The notes below the pieces were generated by a model. That model was not told the DNA's origin and searched no databases. It saw only the letters and a program-made list of their open reading frames with translations. Shown piece by piece: positions 16,828 through 24,551 of a stretch of 64,000 nucleotides of DNA; within the stretch, counting starts at the first letter, position 1, and each line of letters opens with the position of its first letter. The translations under genes and the position numbers were made by a program. Source of the DNA: an uncultured Rikenellaceae bacterium (GTDB lineage Bacteria; Bacteroidota; Bacteroidia; Bacteroidales; Rikenellaceae); the NCBI GenBank assembly GCA_910577285.1, contig CAJTLO010000001.1, forward strand, positions 208,950 to 272,949, read 5' to 3'.

Positions 16828-17151
16828 ATGAGTTTGAACATGATTTTTTTGCAGCAGGCTGCAGCGCAGGGAGGCAGTAGTCTCAGTTTCATCATAATGA
16901 TGGTTCTGATCTTTGTGGTAATGTGGTTCTTCATGATCCGCCCGCAGCAGAAGCGCCAGAAAGAGTTGAATAATTTCCGCAATTCGCTCGAAGCAGGCCA
17001 GAAGGTGATTACCGCTGGCGGTATCTACGGTAAGATCAAAGAGGTGAAGGAGAGCTACGTCCTGCTGGAGATCGACAATAACGTACACATCCGTGTCGAC
17101 AAATCCATGGTGATGAAAGACCCGACCGACCTGCCCCAGCAGCAGAAGTAA
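16828..17151 (+). CDS. yajC: Preprotein translocase subunit YajC
   Basis: 107 residues. One membrane helix (20-40, SLSFIIMMVLIFVVMWFFMI), then the signature RPQQKRQKE and a small cytoplasmic beta domain (GQKVITAGGIYGKI). Accessory subunit of the SecDF-YajC complex that assists SecYEG. Monocistronic here, ending in a strong terminator; secDF is not in the window. Confidence 0.95.
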   Translation: MSLNMIFLQQAAAQGGSSLSFIIMMVLIFVVMWFFMIRPQQKRQKELNNFRNSLEAGQKVITAGGIYGKIKEVKESYVLLEIDNNVHIRVDKSMVMKDPTDLPQQQK

Positions 17152-17170
17152 GCGATCGGAGAGTGTATAG

Positions 17171-17207
17171 AGAGAGCCGGATAACTCGTTTATCCGGCTC
17201 TCTTTTT
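17171..17207 (+). terminator. intrinsic terminator of yajC
   Basis: 13-bp stem AGAGAGCCGGATA/TATCCGGCTCTCT, 7-base loop, followed by a TTTTTATT tail. Confidence 0.85.
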
Positions 17208-17247
17208 ATTATCGACTGGGGCGTATTGCCCGACTGGTGCGGGAAAC

Positions 17248-18018
17248 TTATTTCGTGGCTACGAAAAACATGTCGAAACACTTTTCGTCGGCTTTCTTGA
17301 GGTAGTAGTCGCTCATGCAGATGGAGGTCGTCAGCTCGTTGTTCGCTTTCAGTAATTTACGGCGGTTCAGCCGGTTCAATACGTCGTACGGCATGCGGAG
17401 CATCCACCGGGGCAGCCTTTGTTGCAGGTTGAGAACGTCGAATTTCGTGATGCGTTCCACCGATGCCCGGTTGTTTTCGTAATACTGCATGACCTTGCCG
17501 TTGCCGTAGATGCCGAGCGGTTCGTATTCGTCGAAGTAGCAACCGATCAATCCCTTGAATTCGTCCACGGTGTATTCGCGCAGATGCCACGGATTGCGGG
17601 TGAGCGACATCTCTTTGTTCGGTGTGGTGATGATCAGCTTGCCTCCCGGACGGAGTACGCGCCGTATCTCGGCGATCGTGCCGAAATCGTCGCGGATGTG
17701 CTCGATCACCTGGAAGCAGAGCACGAAGTCCATACATCCGGACGGGATGCCCCGTAGGGGCGGTACCTTCATGCGGCGGAACTCCACGTTGCCCCCCTGG
17801 GGAATTACCTCGGCGGGAGGGGGCGTTTTATCGATGGTGGTGAAACTGTCGGCATGCGGGGCGATGACGGATACGCCGTATCCGCTGCCCGTTCCGATCT
17901 CGAGGACGGTGCCGTGCACGATCTCCGCCGCCTTGCTGTATGCCAGCATGGAACGTTGGAATACGTAGTTGTCGGATGCGTCCCTCTGCGAAACCCGCTC
18001 AGCGCTTTGTATGCTCAT
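17248..18018 (-). CDS. Class I SAM-dependent methyltransferase
   Basis: 256 residues. SAM-binding motif I VLEIGTGSGYG at 39-49, the acidic residue TIDK near 61, FVLCFQVIEHI near 99, and VLRPGGKLIITTPN near 120-133, all of the Methyltransf_11 type. The C-terminal 80 residues are basic and may bind the substrate. It overlaps the 3' end of cvfB by 20 bases, so the two are translated from one mRNA. Substrate unknown; a ubiquinone/menaquinone-type or cell-surface substrate is possible. Confidence 0.85.
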   Translation of the reverse strand: MSIQSAERVSQRDASDNYVFQRSMLAYSKAAEIVHGTVLEIGTGSGYGVSVIAPHADSFTTIDKTPPPAEVIPQGGNVEFRRMKVPPLRGIPSGCMDFVLCFQVIEHIRDDFGTIAEIRRVLRPGGKLIITTPNKEMSLTRNPWHLREYTVDEFKGLIGCYFDEYEPLGIYGNGKVMQYYENNRASVERITKFDVLNLQQRLPRWMLRMPYDVLNRLNRRKLLKANNELTTSICMSDYYLKKADEKCFDMFFVATK

Positions 18019-18856
18019 TTTTGTCTTTTTTCGTTATCCGTCCGTCCGCCACGACCACTTCGCTGCGGCTCATCAAGTGGCCGAGTGCGCGTTTGAACAC
18101 CTTTTTGCTCATGCCCGTGAGAGCGGCTACCTCTTCCGGTGCACTCTTGTCGTTCAGGGTGAGCGTTCCGCCCGCCTGGTCGAGCAGTGCGGCGAGCCTG
18201 CGGGCCGCATCCTTCACCTCGTCGAACCCCTGCTGTTGCAGACTGATGTCTATGCGGCCGTCTTCCGTGATGCGGTTCACGTATCCCCGAAGCCGGTCGC
18301 CCGGTTGTACGGGCCGGAAAAGCTGGTTGTCGTACAGTACGCCCCAATGGCGGTTCTCCACGATGACCCGGTAACCGACCGGAATGCGTCGTGCGACGAG
18401 AATGTCCACCTGCTGCCGGGGGCGGACGGTGATGGTTTCGTTGGAGATGAAGCCGTTGAGTTTCGTGGTGGCTACCACCCGTCCCGAAACGTTGTCGCGA
18501 TAGACGAAGACCGGATAGCGCCTGCCCGGTTCCATGCGGAATGCCTGGTTGGCGTTGGGGATGAAGAGGTCTTTGGCGGTGATGCCCCAGGCGAGGAATG
18601 CACCGTGCAGATTCTTGTCCACCACTTCGAGGAAGGCCGCCTCGCCCGCGACGGCGTATGGGCGTTCGGTCGTGGCGATCGGGCGGTTCTCGGAGTCGTG
18701 GTAGACGAACACCTCTTTCGTGTCGCCCGGACGATCTTCGAGGGAGACGTATCGGTTGGGAAGCAACACTTCGTTGCCTTCCGCGTCGGCGAGGTATATT
18801 CCGTGGTCGGATATCCTGCTGACCGTCAGTGTTTGGTAGCTTCCTGCCTGTAGCAT
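17999..18856 (-). CDS. cvfB: S1-domain RNA-binding protein, CvfB/YitL family
   Basis: 285 residues. Three OB/S1-like segments run from residue 1 (LTVSRISDHGIYLADAEG) to about 210 (GYVNRITEDGRIDISL), followed by a C-terminal winged helix (ALTGMSKKVFKRALGHLMSR). CvfB-type proteins bind RNA and affect virulence or growth phenotypes in Firmicutes; the role in Bacteroidota is not known. Confidence 0.9.
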   Translation of the reverse strand: MLQAGSYQTLTVSRISDHGIYLADAEGNEVLLPNRYVSLEDRPGDTKEVFVYHDSENRPIATTERPYAVAGEAAFLEVVDKNLHGAFLAWGITAKDLFIPNANQAFRMEPGRRYPVFVYRDNVSGRVVATTKLNGFISNETITVRPRQQVDILVARRIPVGYRVIVENRHWGVLYDNQLFRPVQPGDRLRGYVNRITEDGRIDISLQQQGFDEVKDAARRLAALLDQAGGTLTLNDKSAPEEVAALTGMSKKVFKRALGHLMSRSEVVVADGRITKKDKNEHTKR

Positions 18857-18875
18857 AATGAAAACGTTTATCGTA

Positions 18876-18883
18876 CAAAGTTA
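18876..18883 (-). promoter_or_regulatory. -7 box of cvfB promoter
   Basis: Minus strand TAACTTTG (TAnnTTTG), 20 bp before the cvfB ATG. Confidence 0.5.
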
Positions 18884-18972
18884 ATCCGAATCGTTGCATT
18901 TCCTCGATGCCCGGAGGTTTTTATTTGCAACGGCCCGGGCGGGGAGCCGCCCGCAAGTCGTAGGGGACCGCA

Positions 18973-19215
18973 GTGCCGGCATCCGGAGGCCGACGAAATC
19001 GGGAACAGTCGCGGAAAGGAGGCGGAACTGGAAAAGTCGTAGCGGCAGCCGGGGGCGTGCCGTGCGAATGGGGCCGACGACTGGACGCCCGGCTGCGCTA
19101 TTACGGGCACACCGATCCCGACAACCTTACCGACGAGGAGCGGGCCGTGCGTGTAAACGAGTTAAAGTACAGCAGAGCAGAGGAGGCCGAAGCTACGAAT
19201 GGCCATCTACCATGA
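18973..19215 (+). pseudogene. possible remnant ORF, 80 codons
   Basis: The first 35 codons look non-coding, but the last 40 (DARLRYYGHTDPDN, then LTDEERAVRVNELKY) have the composition and helix pattern of small acidic helical proteins found next to Bacteroidota mobile elements. There is no recognisable promoter and it runs 23 bp into the convergent small membrane gene. It may be a decayed gene whose 5' part is lost, or chance. The remainder of 18857-19192 holds only the cvfB promoter. Confidence 0.25.
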
Positions 19216-19438
19216 CGATTATACCGAGAAGTACATACAGAATACTCCCCATCCAATATATGGTTTTCGCCTGAATGGGATGTTCTATCCTGTTGCGATA
19301 GGCTACAATGAAAGGCATCGCAGGTAATAGGATGATAAATATCACAATCGCAGGCAATTTGACTATAAGTCGCAGCGTAGCCACGCACAGATAGTAGATG
19401 CCCGTGACGGCGAACCATATTGTTATCAGCATACCCAT
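19193..19438 (-). CDS. Small hypothetical membrane protein
   Basis: 81 residues from ATG 19438 (a second ATG at 19432 is equally possible). At least two hydrophobic segments: TIWFAVTGIYYLCVATLRLIV and VIFIILLPAMPFIVAY, plus a third near the C-terminus (YWMGSILYVLLGIIVMV). No family recognised. It is preceded by a TAnnTTTG box and a copy of the dispersed repeat, which argues that it is transcribed. Confidence 0.5.
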   Translation of the reverse strand: MGMLITIWFAVTGIYYLCVATLRLIVKLPAIVIFIILLPAMPFIVAYRNRIEHPIQAKTIYWMGSILYVLLGIIVMVDGHS

Positions 19439-19455
19439 ACACACCAATCAGATGG

Positions 19456-19463
19456 CAAAATTA
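19456..19463 (-). promoter_or_regulatory. -7 box of small membrane gene promoter
   Basis: Minus strand TAATTTTG at the gene-proximal edge of repeat copy A. Confidence 0.45.
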
Positions 19464-19542
19464 TATTCGCTGAAGCACGAAAGCGCCGGTCGCCCGCAGG
19501 GACGGTGCACGGTCGCGAAGCGATTCGTTTGAAGCAAAAATA
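19462..19542 (-). repeat. copy A of dispersed palindromic leader repeat
   Basis: Minus strand: TATTTTTG-CTTCAAACGAATCGCTTCGC, a GC-rich dyad around GTCCCTGCGGGCGAC, then GCTTTCGTGCTTCAGCGAATATA ending in the promoter box above (segments given separately). It matches the copy before ychF in order, spacing and orientation. Confidence 0.6.
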
Positions 19543-19695
19543 CGGAAAGTCGAGCGCAAAACCGAATAGCATTTCGGATTTTGCCGAGACGGAGTATTTA
19601 AGACGAAGTCAAAGATACGGAAAGTCGAGCGCAAAACCGAACGGCATTCGGATTTTGTCGAGACGGAGTATTTAAGACGAAGTCAAAGATACGGA
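19536..19695. repeat. 75-bp direct tandem repeat, 2.1 units
   Basis: Units 19536-19610 and 19611-19684 differ at only a few bases, and a partial third (11 bp) follows. Each holds an imperfect hairpin (CAAAACCGAA / TTCGGATTTTG). Each unit edge reads TATCTTTG or TATTTTTG on the minus strand, i.e. three promoter-like -7 boxes 75 bp apart pointing at the small membrane gene. Confidence 0.85.
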
Positions 19696-20243
19696 TTCAT
19701 TGTGCCGAGAGGCAACATAGGAGTACGCCCGGCAACGAGGGCCGATGCTTACGGCTTCCTGACTGCTCGCAGGGCTGTCGTCCGATGGGCGTTTGCGATG
19801 TTCGGCGAATATATTTCGTATTTTTGCATCGGGCGGCCTGTCGGGAAACGACCGGTTGCCGGTGTCGGATTGGCGGTCGTTTGTCTTGCGTGGCGTTTAG
19901 AGGGTGTGCCGAGAGGAAGATACGCATGCGTGGCGTGCTGCCCGTTCGGATTTTGTGCACAGGATGTTGCTGCGTTGCCCGCCCGAAAAAGAGAGGGGGA
20001 GCGGCCGACGAAAGGTCCGACGGGGAGCGAACCGGAGGAGGTTTGAAAATCGCGGGACTCCTTCACGGCGGCGCCTGTGGTGTCGGCCGGTCCCGATACG
20101 AACCGCTTCAAGGCCGACGGTCGCAGTGCCTTCGAGGGCGTTGCGGAGGTGTTTCCGACACGGTTCGGAATAGCTCGTCCGTATTTCCCGTGTGGCGGCA
20201 TGCCGGGGGTAGAGCGGGCGAAAGTACGTTGAAAGAATAAGGT
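19696..20243. other. gene-free stretch with a probable plus-strand repeat copy (G)
   Basis: Frames here are arginine/cysteine-rich and not protein-like. At 19804-19826 the plus strand reads GCGAATATATTTC followed by GTATTTTTG, nearly the same as the gene-proximal edge of the dispersed repeat before ychF. This suggests a degenerate copy (about 19740-19826) facing the sirtuin gene 420 bp away. Confidence 0.4.
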
Positions 20244-20945
20244 ATGGAAAAGAAACGATTGGTGGTTTTTACCGGTGCCGGTGTCAGTGCCGACAGCGGG
20301 ATCTCCACATTCCGCGATGCGGACGGTCTGTGGGCGAATTATAGAATAGAGGATGTGTGTACGCCCGAGGCGCTGGAACGGCATCGGGAGCGGGTGATCG
20401 GGTTTTACAATACCCGTCGGCGCGAACTCCTCGCTGCGGAGCCCAATGCGGGGCATTATGCCCTTGCAGGGTTGGAGGAGGTGTTCGAGGTGCGGGTCAT
20501 CACCCAAAATATCGACGACCTGCACGAACGGGCCGGCAGCGGTAGCGTGCTTCATCTGCACGGCGAACTGCGCAAGTTGCGCAGTTCGGTGAACGAACGG
20601 CTCGTTTTTCCCATCGAGGGGTGGGAGCAGGGGCTTGAGGATCGGGCGCCGGACGGTTCGTTGGCCCGGCCTTTCGTGGTCTTTTTCGGGGAGTCCGTGC
20701 CCAATTTCGAGCAGGCTGTGGAGATCGTTTCCCGGGCCGATCTGTTGATCGTGGCAGGTACCTCGCTGGCCGTCTATCCGGCCGCCTCGCTCGTGCGGTA
20801 TGTGCCGGACGGGGCTCCGGTCTATCTGGTAGACCCGGGCGAGCCGGACGTGCGGGGAGTCCGCAATCTTCGGCAGCATTTGCGCATGCGCGGAGAGGAG
20901 GGGTTGCCATTGCTGGCGGCCTGTCTTCGGGAAGAGATGGCATGA
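20244..20945 (+). CDS. cobB: SIR2 family NAD-dependent deacylase without zinc cysteines
   Basis: 233 residues. NAD-binding GAGVSADSGISTFRDADGLW at 11-30, the TQNIDDLHERAGS block near 90, and catalytic His in LHLHGEL near 108. Usual members then carry four zinc-binding cysteines; none is present here (GELRKLRSSVNERLVFP). The later RPxVVWFGE motif is RPFVVFFGES. The C-terminal NAD-ribose block GTSLAVYPAASL is intact. It removes acyl groups from protein lysines in the cytoplasm, if active. Monocistronic; no clear promoter. Confidence 0.88.
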   Translation: MEKKRLVVFTGAGVSADSGISTFRDADGLWANYRIEDVCTPEALERHRERVIGFYNTRRRELLAAEPNAGHYALAGLEEVFEVRVITQNIDDLHERAGSGSVLHLHGELRKLRSSVNERLVFPIEGWEQGLEDRAPDGSLARPFVVFFGESVPNFEQAVEIVSRADLLIVAGTSLAVYPAASLVRYVPDGAPVYLVDPGEPDVRGVRNLRQHLRMRGEEGLPLLAACLREEMA

Positions 20946-21026
20946 GGGGAGACTCGGCCCGAAGTCCGGAGAAGACTATGAATCGACGCTTTCCCGGGCA
21001 AAATGGTAACGGAATGTAACGAAGAA

Positions 21027-21057
21027 TTTGTTTATTGTGCGGTTTTGCGTACTTTTG
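21027..21057 (+). promoter_or_regulatory. arcC promoter (TTTG-N19-TACTTTTG)
   Basis: TTTG at 21027-21030 and TACTTTTG at 21050-21057, spaced exactly 19 bases: the textbook Bacteroidota housekeeping promoter. Confidence 0.8.
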
Positions 21058-21062
21058 CGGAC

Positions 21063-21087
21063 GCCGAAAGCCCGACGGGCTTTCGGC
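21063..21087 (+). promoter_or_regulatory. 5'-end mRNA hairpin of arcC
   Basis: 11-bp stem GCCGAAAGCCC/GGGCTTTCGGC with a GAC loop. It starts about 6 bases after the -7 box, so it would sit at the very 5' end of the transcript. There is no T-run; it is more like a stabilising cap or protein site than a terminator. Confidence 0.55.
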
Positions 21088-21113
21088 CTGATATTTAATA
21101 ATACCCTGAAACA

Positions 21114-22052
21114 ATGACAAAACTCGCAGTAGTCGCGTTGGGCGGAAATGCCCTTCTGCGGAGCGGCCAGAAAGGTACTTACGCCGAACAGCTACAGAAC
21201 GTACAAGATACCTGCAACTCGTTGATGCAGCTTGTTTCCAGAAACTACAATCTCGTTATCGGCCACGGTAACGGTCCGCAGGTGGGAAATGTGCTCCTGC
21301 AGCACGATGCCGGTCGCAAGACCTACGACCTGCAGGTGATGCCGATGGATTTCTGTGTGGCCGAAACGCAGGGCTCCATAGGTTATATGATCGAGCGCAC
21401 CCTGCGCAATGAACTTGCCCACAGGCAACTGCACCGCAACGTGATTACGATGGTGACGGAAGTGGTGGTGGACCGCGACGACGAACGTTTCTCCAACCCC
21501 ACCAAACCCATCGGACCTTATTATACCAAAGAGCAGGCCGACCGGATGGCCGAGGCCGACGGTTCCATCTTCCGGGAGGACCCCAAGGGGAACGGCTGGC
21601 GCAAGGTGGTCGCGTCGCCCGTGCCGCTGGAGATCATCAACGTCGACATCGTCAAACGACTTGCTTCGGAGGGCAATATCGTGATAACGGCTGGCGGCGG
21701 CGGTATTCCCGTGTATCGGGAGAACGATCGTCTGGTGGGCGTGGAAGCGGTGATCGACAAGGACCTCGCTTCGGCGCTTACGGCGGTACGGATCGGTGCC
21801 GACGAATTTTACATCCTCACCGACGTGCCCAAGGTATACGTCAACTTCCGCAAGCCCGACGAGAAGGCTCTGGATACCATTACCGTGGCAGAGGCGGAAC
21901 GATATATCGAAGAGAAGCAGTTCTCGGAGGGTTCCATGCTTCCGAAGGTGAAGGCGGCGCTTTACTTCGTGCGCAACGGCGGGAAAGAGTGCGTGATCAC
22001 CGATGCGACGCAGCTCGGCGTGCCGGGCGGCGGAACGCGGATCGTGCCGTAA
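21114..22052 (+). CDS. arcC: Carbamate kinase
   Basis: 312 residues, full length. Converts carbamoyl phosphate and ADP to ATP, ammonia and CO2. Signatures: VVALGGNALL at 6-15, VIGHGNGPQVGN near 48-59, ITAGGGGIPV near 195-204, and DKDLASALTA near 217. It stands alone: no arginine deiminase or ornithine carbamoyltransferase genes are next to it, so carbamoyl phosphate may come from other routes such as agmatine, allantoin or citrulline breakdown. Confidence 0.94.
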   Translation: MTKLAVVALGGNALLRSGQKGTYAEQLQNVQDTCNSLMQLVSRNYNLVIGHGNGPQVGNVLLQHDAGRKTYDLQVMPMDFCVAETQGSIGYMIERTLRNELAHRQLHRNVITMVTEVVVDRDDERFSNPTKPIGPYYTKEQADRMAEADGSIFREDPKGNGWRKVVASPVPLEIINVDIVKRLASEGNIVITAGGGGIPVYRENDRLVGVEAVIDKDLASALTAVRIGADEFYILTDVPKVYVNFRKPDEKALDTITVAEAERYIEEKQFSEGSMLPKVKAALYFVRNGGKECVITDATQLGVPGGGTRIVP

Positions 22053-22160
22053 GACGGAAGGAAAAATATCGGTGCGGATCGATAGGGCGCGTTTTCAGGT
22101 AAGGATGCGGACCCGACGGGTGCTCCGGAAGGATACCTTGTCGATTCGGACACAGCTTCG

Positions 22161-22194
22161 GCCTCCGGTCGGTAGTGCGCTACCGACCGGAGGC
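22161..22194 (+). terminator. terminator downstream of arcC
   Basis: 15-bp stem GCCTCCGGTCGGTAG/CTACCGACCGGAGGC with TGCG loop, followed by GGCTTTT. Confidence 0.75.
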
Positions 22195-22325
22195 GGCTTT
22201 TGGAGGCGGGAGGTTCTGCCGATGGCGGGGAGAACGTATTTATTTTGCGGCCTCGATGGAAATGGCAAGGATATTGCGTTGCTGTAATCGGAAGCCGGTA
22301 TGCCGGTAGAATTTAAAATTACAGC

Positions 22326-22760
22326 ATGATGGAAGAAGTATTATATACGGCCAAAGCAACGACCAAAGGAGGACGTAACGGCCATGTCGCATCGTCGGAT
22401 GGTATTATAGACCTCGAACTCCGCACTCCGAAGGAGATGGGTGGCGAGAGCGGATACAGCAATCCCGAGCAGCTTTTCGCGGCGGGGTATGCGGCTTGTT
22501 TCGATTCGGCCATGACCCTGTTGGCCCGGCGTAAAAGGCTGAATGTGGATGACGCGGAGATTATCGTGGAGGTCGGAATCGGGAAAGATCCCGCCGACGG
22601 AGGATTTAAACTGCGTGCCGACATAACGGGCGTTTTTCCTGCCGGGATCACTTCCGGGCAAGCGGCCGAGTTGATGGAGGCCGCGCACGGTTTCTGTCCC
22701 TACTCGAAGGCCACACGGGGCAATATCGAGGTGACTCTCCACCACCGGGTCGCAGAATAA
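22326..22760 (+). CDS. ohr: Organic hydroperoxide resistance protein (Ohr/OsmC family)
   Basis: 144 residues. Thiol peroxidase that reduces organic hydroperoxides with two redox cysteines: one in FAAGYAACFDSAM (near 59), the other in HGFCPYSKATRGN (near 124). The catalytic arginine lies in the N-terminal part. The start MMEE has two ATGs in a row. It precedes the ytxH cluster but is separated by 43 bp and may be independent. Confidence 0.93.
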   Translation: MMEEVLYTAKATTKGGRNGHVASSDGIIDLELRTPKEMGGESGYSNPEQLFAAGYAACFDSAMTLLARRKRLNVDDAEIIVEVGIGKDPADGGFKLRADITGVFPAGITSGQAAELMEAAHGFCPYSKATRGNIEVTLHHRVAE

Positions 22761-22803
22761 CGACGAACACACACTTTTTGTTTAACTAAAAAATAATACG
22801 ATT

Positions 22804-23100
22804 ATGAAAGGTTCGAATGTTGCAGCATTTCTCATTGGTGCCCTCGCAGGCGGTATTACGGCACTTCTTTATGCCCCGCAGAGCGGCAAGAAAACTCGTC
22901 AGCAGGTACGCGAGTTCATCGACGAGGAGATGGAACAGGCCAGCGAATTTGTAGAACGTACGGCGGCTAAGGCCAAGAATGCGGTCAACAAAGGCGTCAG
23001 CCAGGTAAAGCAGGGCGCATCACATGCCCGCGAATTCGTGAATAACGAGATCGCCGGGGTGAAAGCCGAGTTGTGCGATTGCGACCGGAAAACGGAATAA
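22804..23100 (+). CDS. YtxH domain protein
   Basis: 98 residues: one N-terminal membrane helix (VAAFLIGALAGGITALLYAP) followed by GKKTRQQVREFIDEE and a long amphipathic, probably coiled-coil, tail. YtxH proteins are stress-related small membrane proteins with no known activity. First gene of a three-gene cluster with the next two. Confidence 0.87.
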   Translation: MKGSNVAAFLIGALAGGITALLYAPQSGKKTRQQVREFIDEEMEQASEFVERTAAKAKNAVNKGVSQVKQGASHAREFVNNEIAGVKAELCDCDRKTE

Positions 23101-23119
23101 GATGTAATACACGATAGGA

Positions 23120-23479
23120 ATGGAAGAACTGTTTAAGGATATCAGGTACTATGTCGACCTGCGCATCAAGAGGGCTAAGCTGACCGTAGTCGAACACCTC
23201 TCGACGTTCTTCGGCAGAGTGATTTCGGTGACGGCCTTTTTACTGCTGCTGTTGCTGGCGCTCATGACTTTCACCGGAGCATTGGTGGCTGCCGTGGCTC
23301 TTTGGATCGGGTCGCTCATCTGGGCTTTCGTTATCGTGGGCGGTTTCTATCTTGTCGCGGCGTTGCTCTTCTATCTGCTTAGGAACAGGCTCTTCACCGG
23401 AGGTATGGTGAGGACGTTCAGCAAAATGTTCTTCGAGAATAATTCTAACGATACGGAGGGTGACGATGAAGAAGATTGA
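23120..23479 (+). CDS. Phage-holin-superfamily-like small membrane protein (DUF1469 type)
   Basis: 119 residues with two hydrophobic hairpins (VISVTAFLLLLLLALMTFTGALVAAVALW and AFVIVGGFYLVAALLFYLL, shown only to mark their extent) between a basic N-terminus and a very acidic tail (NDTEGDDEED). This Pfam holin_3_6-type family is usually a housekeeping envelope gene beside ytxH, not a phage gene, and no phage genes are nearby. Confidence 0.75.
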   Translation: MEELFKDIRYYVDLRIKRAKLTVVEHLSTFFGRVISVTAFLLLLLLALMTFTGALVAAVALWIGSLIWAFVIVGGFYLVAALLFYLLRNRLFTGGMVRTFSKMFFENNSNDTEGDDEED

Positions 23480-23780
23480 AGATAGGCAACTGGCACGTCT
23501 GAGCTCGATGAAGGAGCTGCAGACGGCGAAACGGAAGATAAACCGTGCCATGCGCGGGATGGAAGCGGATGTGAAGGACGATTACCATGCGGCGTTGGAG
23601 ATGTTCTCCTGGCGCGAGGTACTCTCCTACGGAGTCAGCATAGCGGACAGCTTGCAGAGTGTCGTACGGTACATGGGTAAGGGACTCTACTCGGGAATCG
23701 TGACGGGGCTTGCCAACGGCCTGCGGCGCCGCCGCAAAAACAAGGCGATGCGCCGTCAGGGTTGCGGTTGCGGTTGCTGA
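23466..23780 (+). CDS. Hypothetical protein of the ytxH cluster
   Basis: 104 residues from ATG 23466, overlapping the previous gene by 14 bases. Charged helical N-terminal half, a weakly hydrophobic middle (YGVSIADSLQSVVRYMGKGLYSG), and a tail of basic residues ending in the cysteine-glycine string QGCGCGC. Co-occurrence with ytxH and the holin-like gene is typical of Bacteroidales. Function unknown. Confidence 0.7.
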   Translation: MKKIEDRQLARLSSMKELQTAKRKINRAMRGMEADVKDDYHAALEMFSWREVLSYGVSIADSLQSVVRYMGKGLYSGIVTGLANGLRRRRKNKAMRRQGCGCGC

Positions 23781-23823
23781 GTGCCGGAAAAGCCGGGAAG
23801 CACCCGGATTTTCCGAAAGACAG

Positions 23824-23863
23824 AAAAGAGGAAGGGCGTTCGACAGAACGCCTTTCCTCTTTC
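23824..23863. terminator. bidirectional terminator
   Basis: 17-bp stem with one G-T pair (AAAGAGGAAGGGCGTTC / GAACGCCTTTCCTCTTT), flanked by A- and T-rich sequence, between convergent genes. Confidence 0.75.
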
Positions 23864-23879
23864 CGTCTTTCCGGAGGGG

Positions 23880-24479
23880 TCACAGCAGCCCGGCGTCGAT
23901 CAGGGTGATGATCTGTTCGATCATCGCGTCCTCGCCGCCCCGGGAAGGGGCGTAGTGCTGCTTGAGGTCCGCTTTGAATATTTTCGCGATGGTATTGTAG
24001 AACCCTGCCGTGAACTTTCCGCGGAAGTCCCGGAGCAGTTGGTAGGGCGTCCGGCTGGTCTCCCTGTCGATCAGTTTGATCAGGATTTTCCCTTGCGTGT
24101 AGGTCATTTTCTCGAGAATGGGCGTGTATTTTACCACGATCTCCCGTTCCATCGACGCGATGAACTTCTCCCTTTCGCGCGGCGACTTGATTCCGTCGAG
24201 CGTGGTTTCGAGCGTGTGCATGTATTGTCGCGCCTCCAGGGCGTAGGGGTAGACCTTCTTGACGTTCTGTACCAGGCGGTCGTACTGTTTCCGGTTCTTC
24301 GGCGGGGCGAAGACGTAGAGCGGATCGACGGCTACGCTGATGACCGTATCGCCCCTTTCGATCTCGTACCCGTTGTACCGGCCGCCGCGGAAACGGTAGG
24401 GATTCGGACTCTGCGCGAACAAGGCTGTTCCAACTCCCAGGATGGAAAGGATAAGTGCGATTATGTGTTTCGGTCTCAT
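23880..24479 (-). CDS. DUF4294 secreted protein
   Basis: 199 residues: signal peptide 1-22 (LILSILGVGTALFAQ, cleavage after AQ), then the DUF4294 domain with VYPYALEARQYMHTLE and MTYTQGKILIKLIDRETSRTPY. Family specific to Bacteroidota, periplasmic, function unknown. Divergent from the flavodiiron gene with overlapping promoters. Confidence 0.85.
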   Translation of the reverse strand: MRPKHIIALILSILGVGTALFAQSPNPYRFRGGRYNGYEIERGDTVISVAVDPLYVFAPPKNRKQYDRLVQNVKKVYPYALEARQYMHTLETTLDGIKSPREREKFIASMEREIVVKYTPILEKMTYTQGKILIKLIDRETSRTPYQLLRDFRGKFTAGFYNTIAKIFKADLKQHYAPSRGGEDAMIEQIITLIDAGLL

Positions 24480-24489
24480 CGAAAAGCCT

Positions 24490-24509
24490 TATCTTTGTTC
24501 GCAAAGGTA
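24490..24509. promoter_or_regulatory. overlapping divergent promoters of flavodiiron and DUF4294 genes
   Basis: Plus strand TATCTTTG at 24490-24497; minus strand TACCTTTG at 24502-24509. The two -7 boxes are back to back, 4 bp apart, so polymerases should exclude each other. Confidence 0.6.
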
Positions 24510-24551
24510 ACAGTTTCCAACGATGTTGTATCGTCTTAAAATAAATAACGT

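Noticed and set aside
19536..19695. CRISPR array
   Set aside because: The 75-bp units are near-identical over their whole length with no variable spacers, and no cas genes are present.
23120..23479. Prophage holin
   Set aside because: The holin-superfamily-like protein sits in a ytxH cluster typical of housekeeping envelope genes; no phage genes occur nearby.
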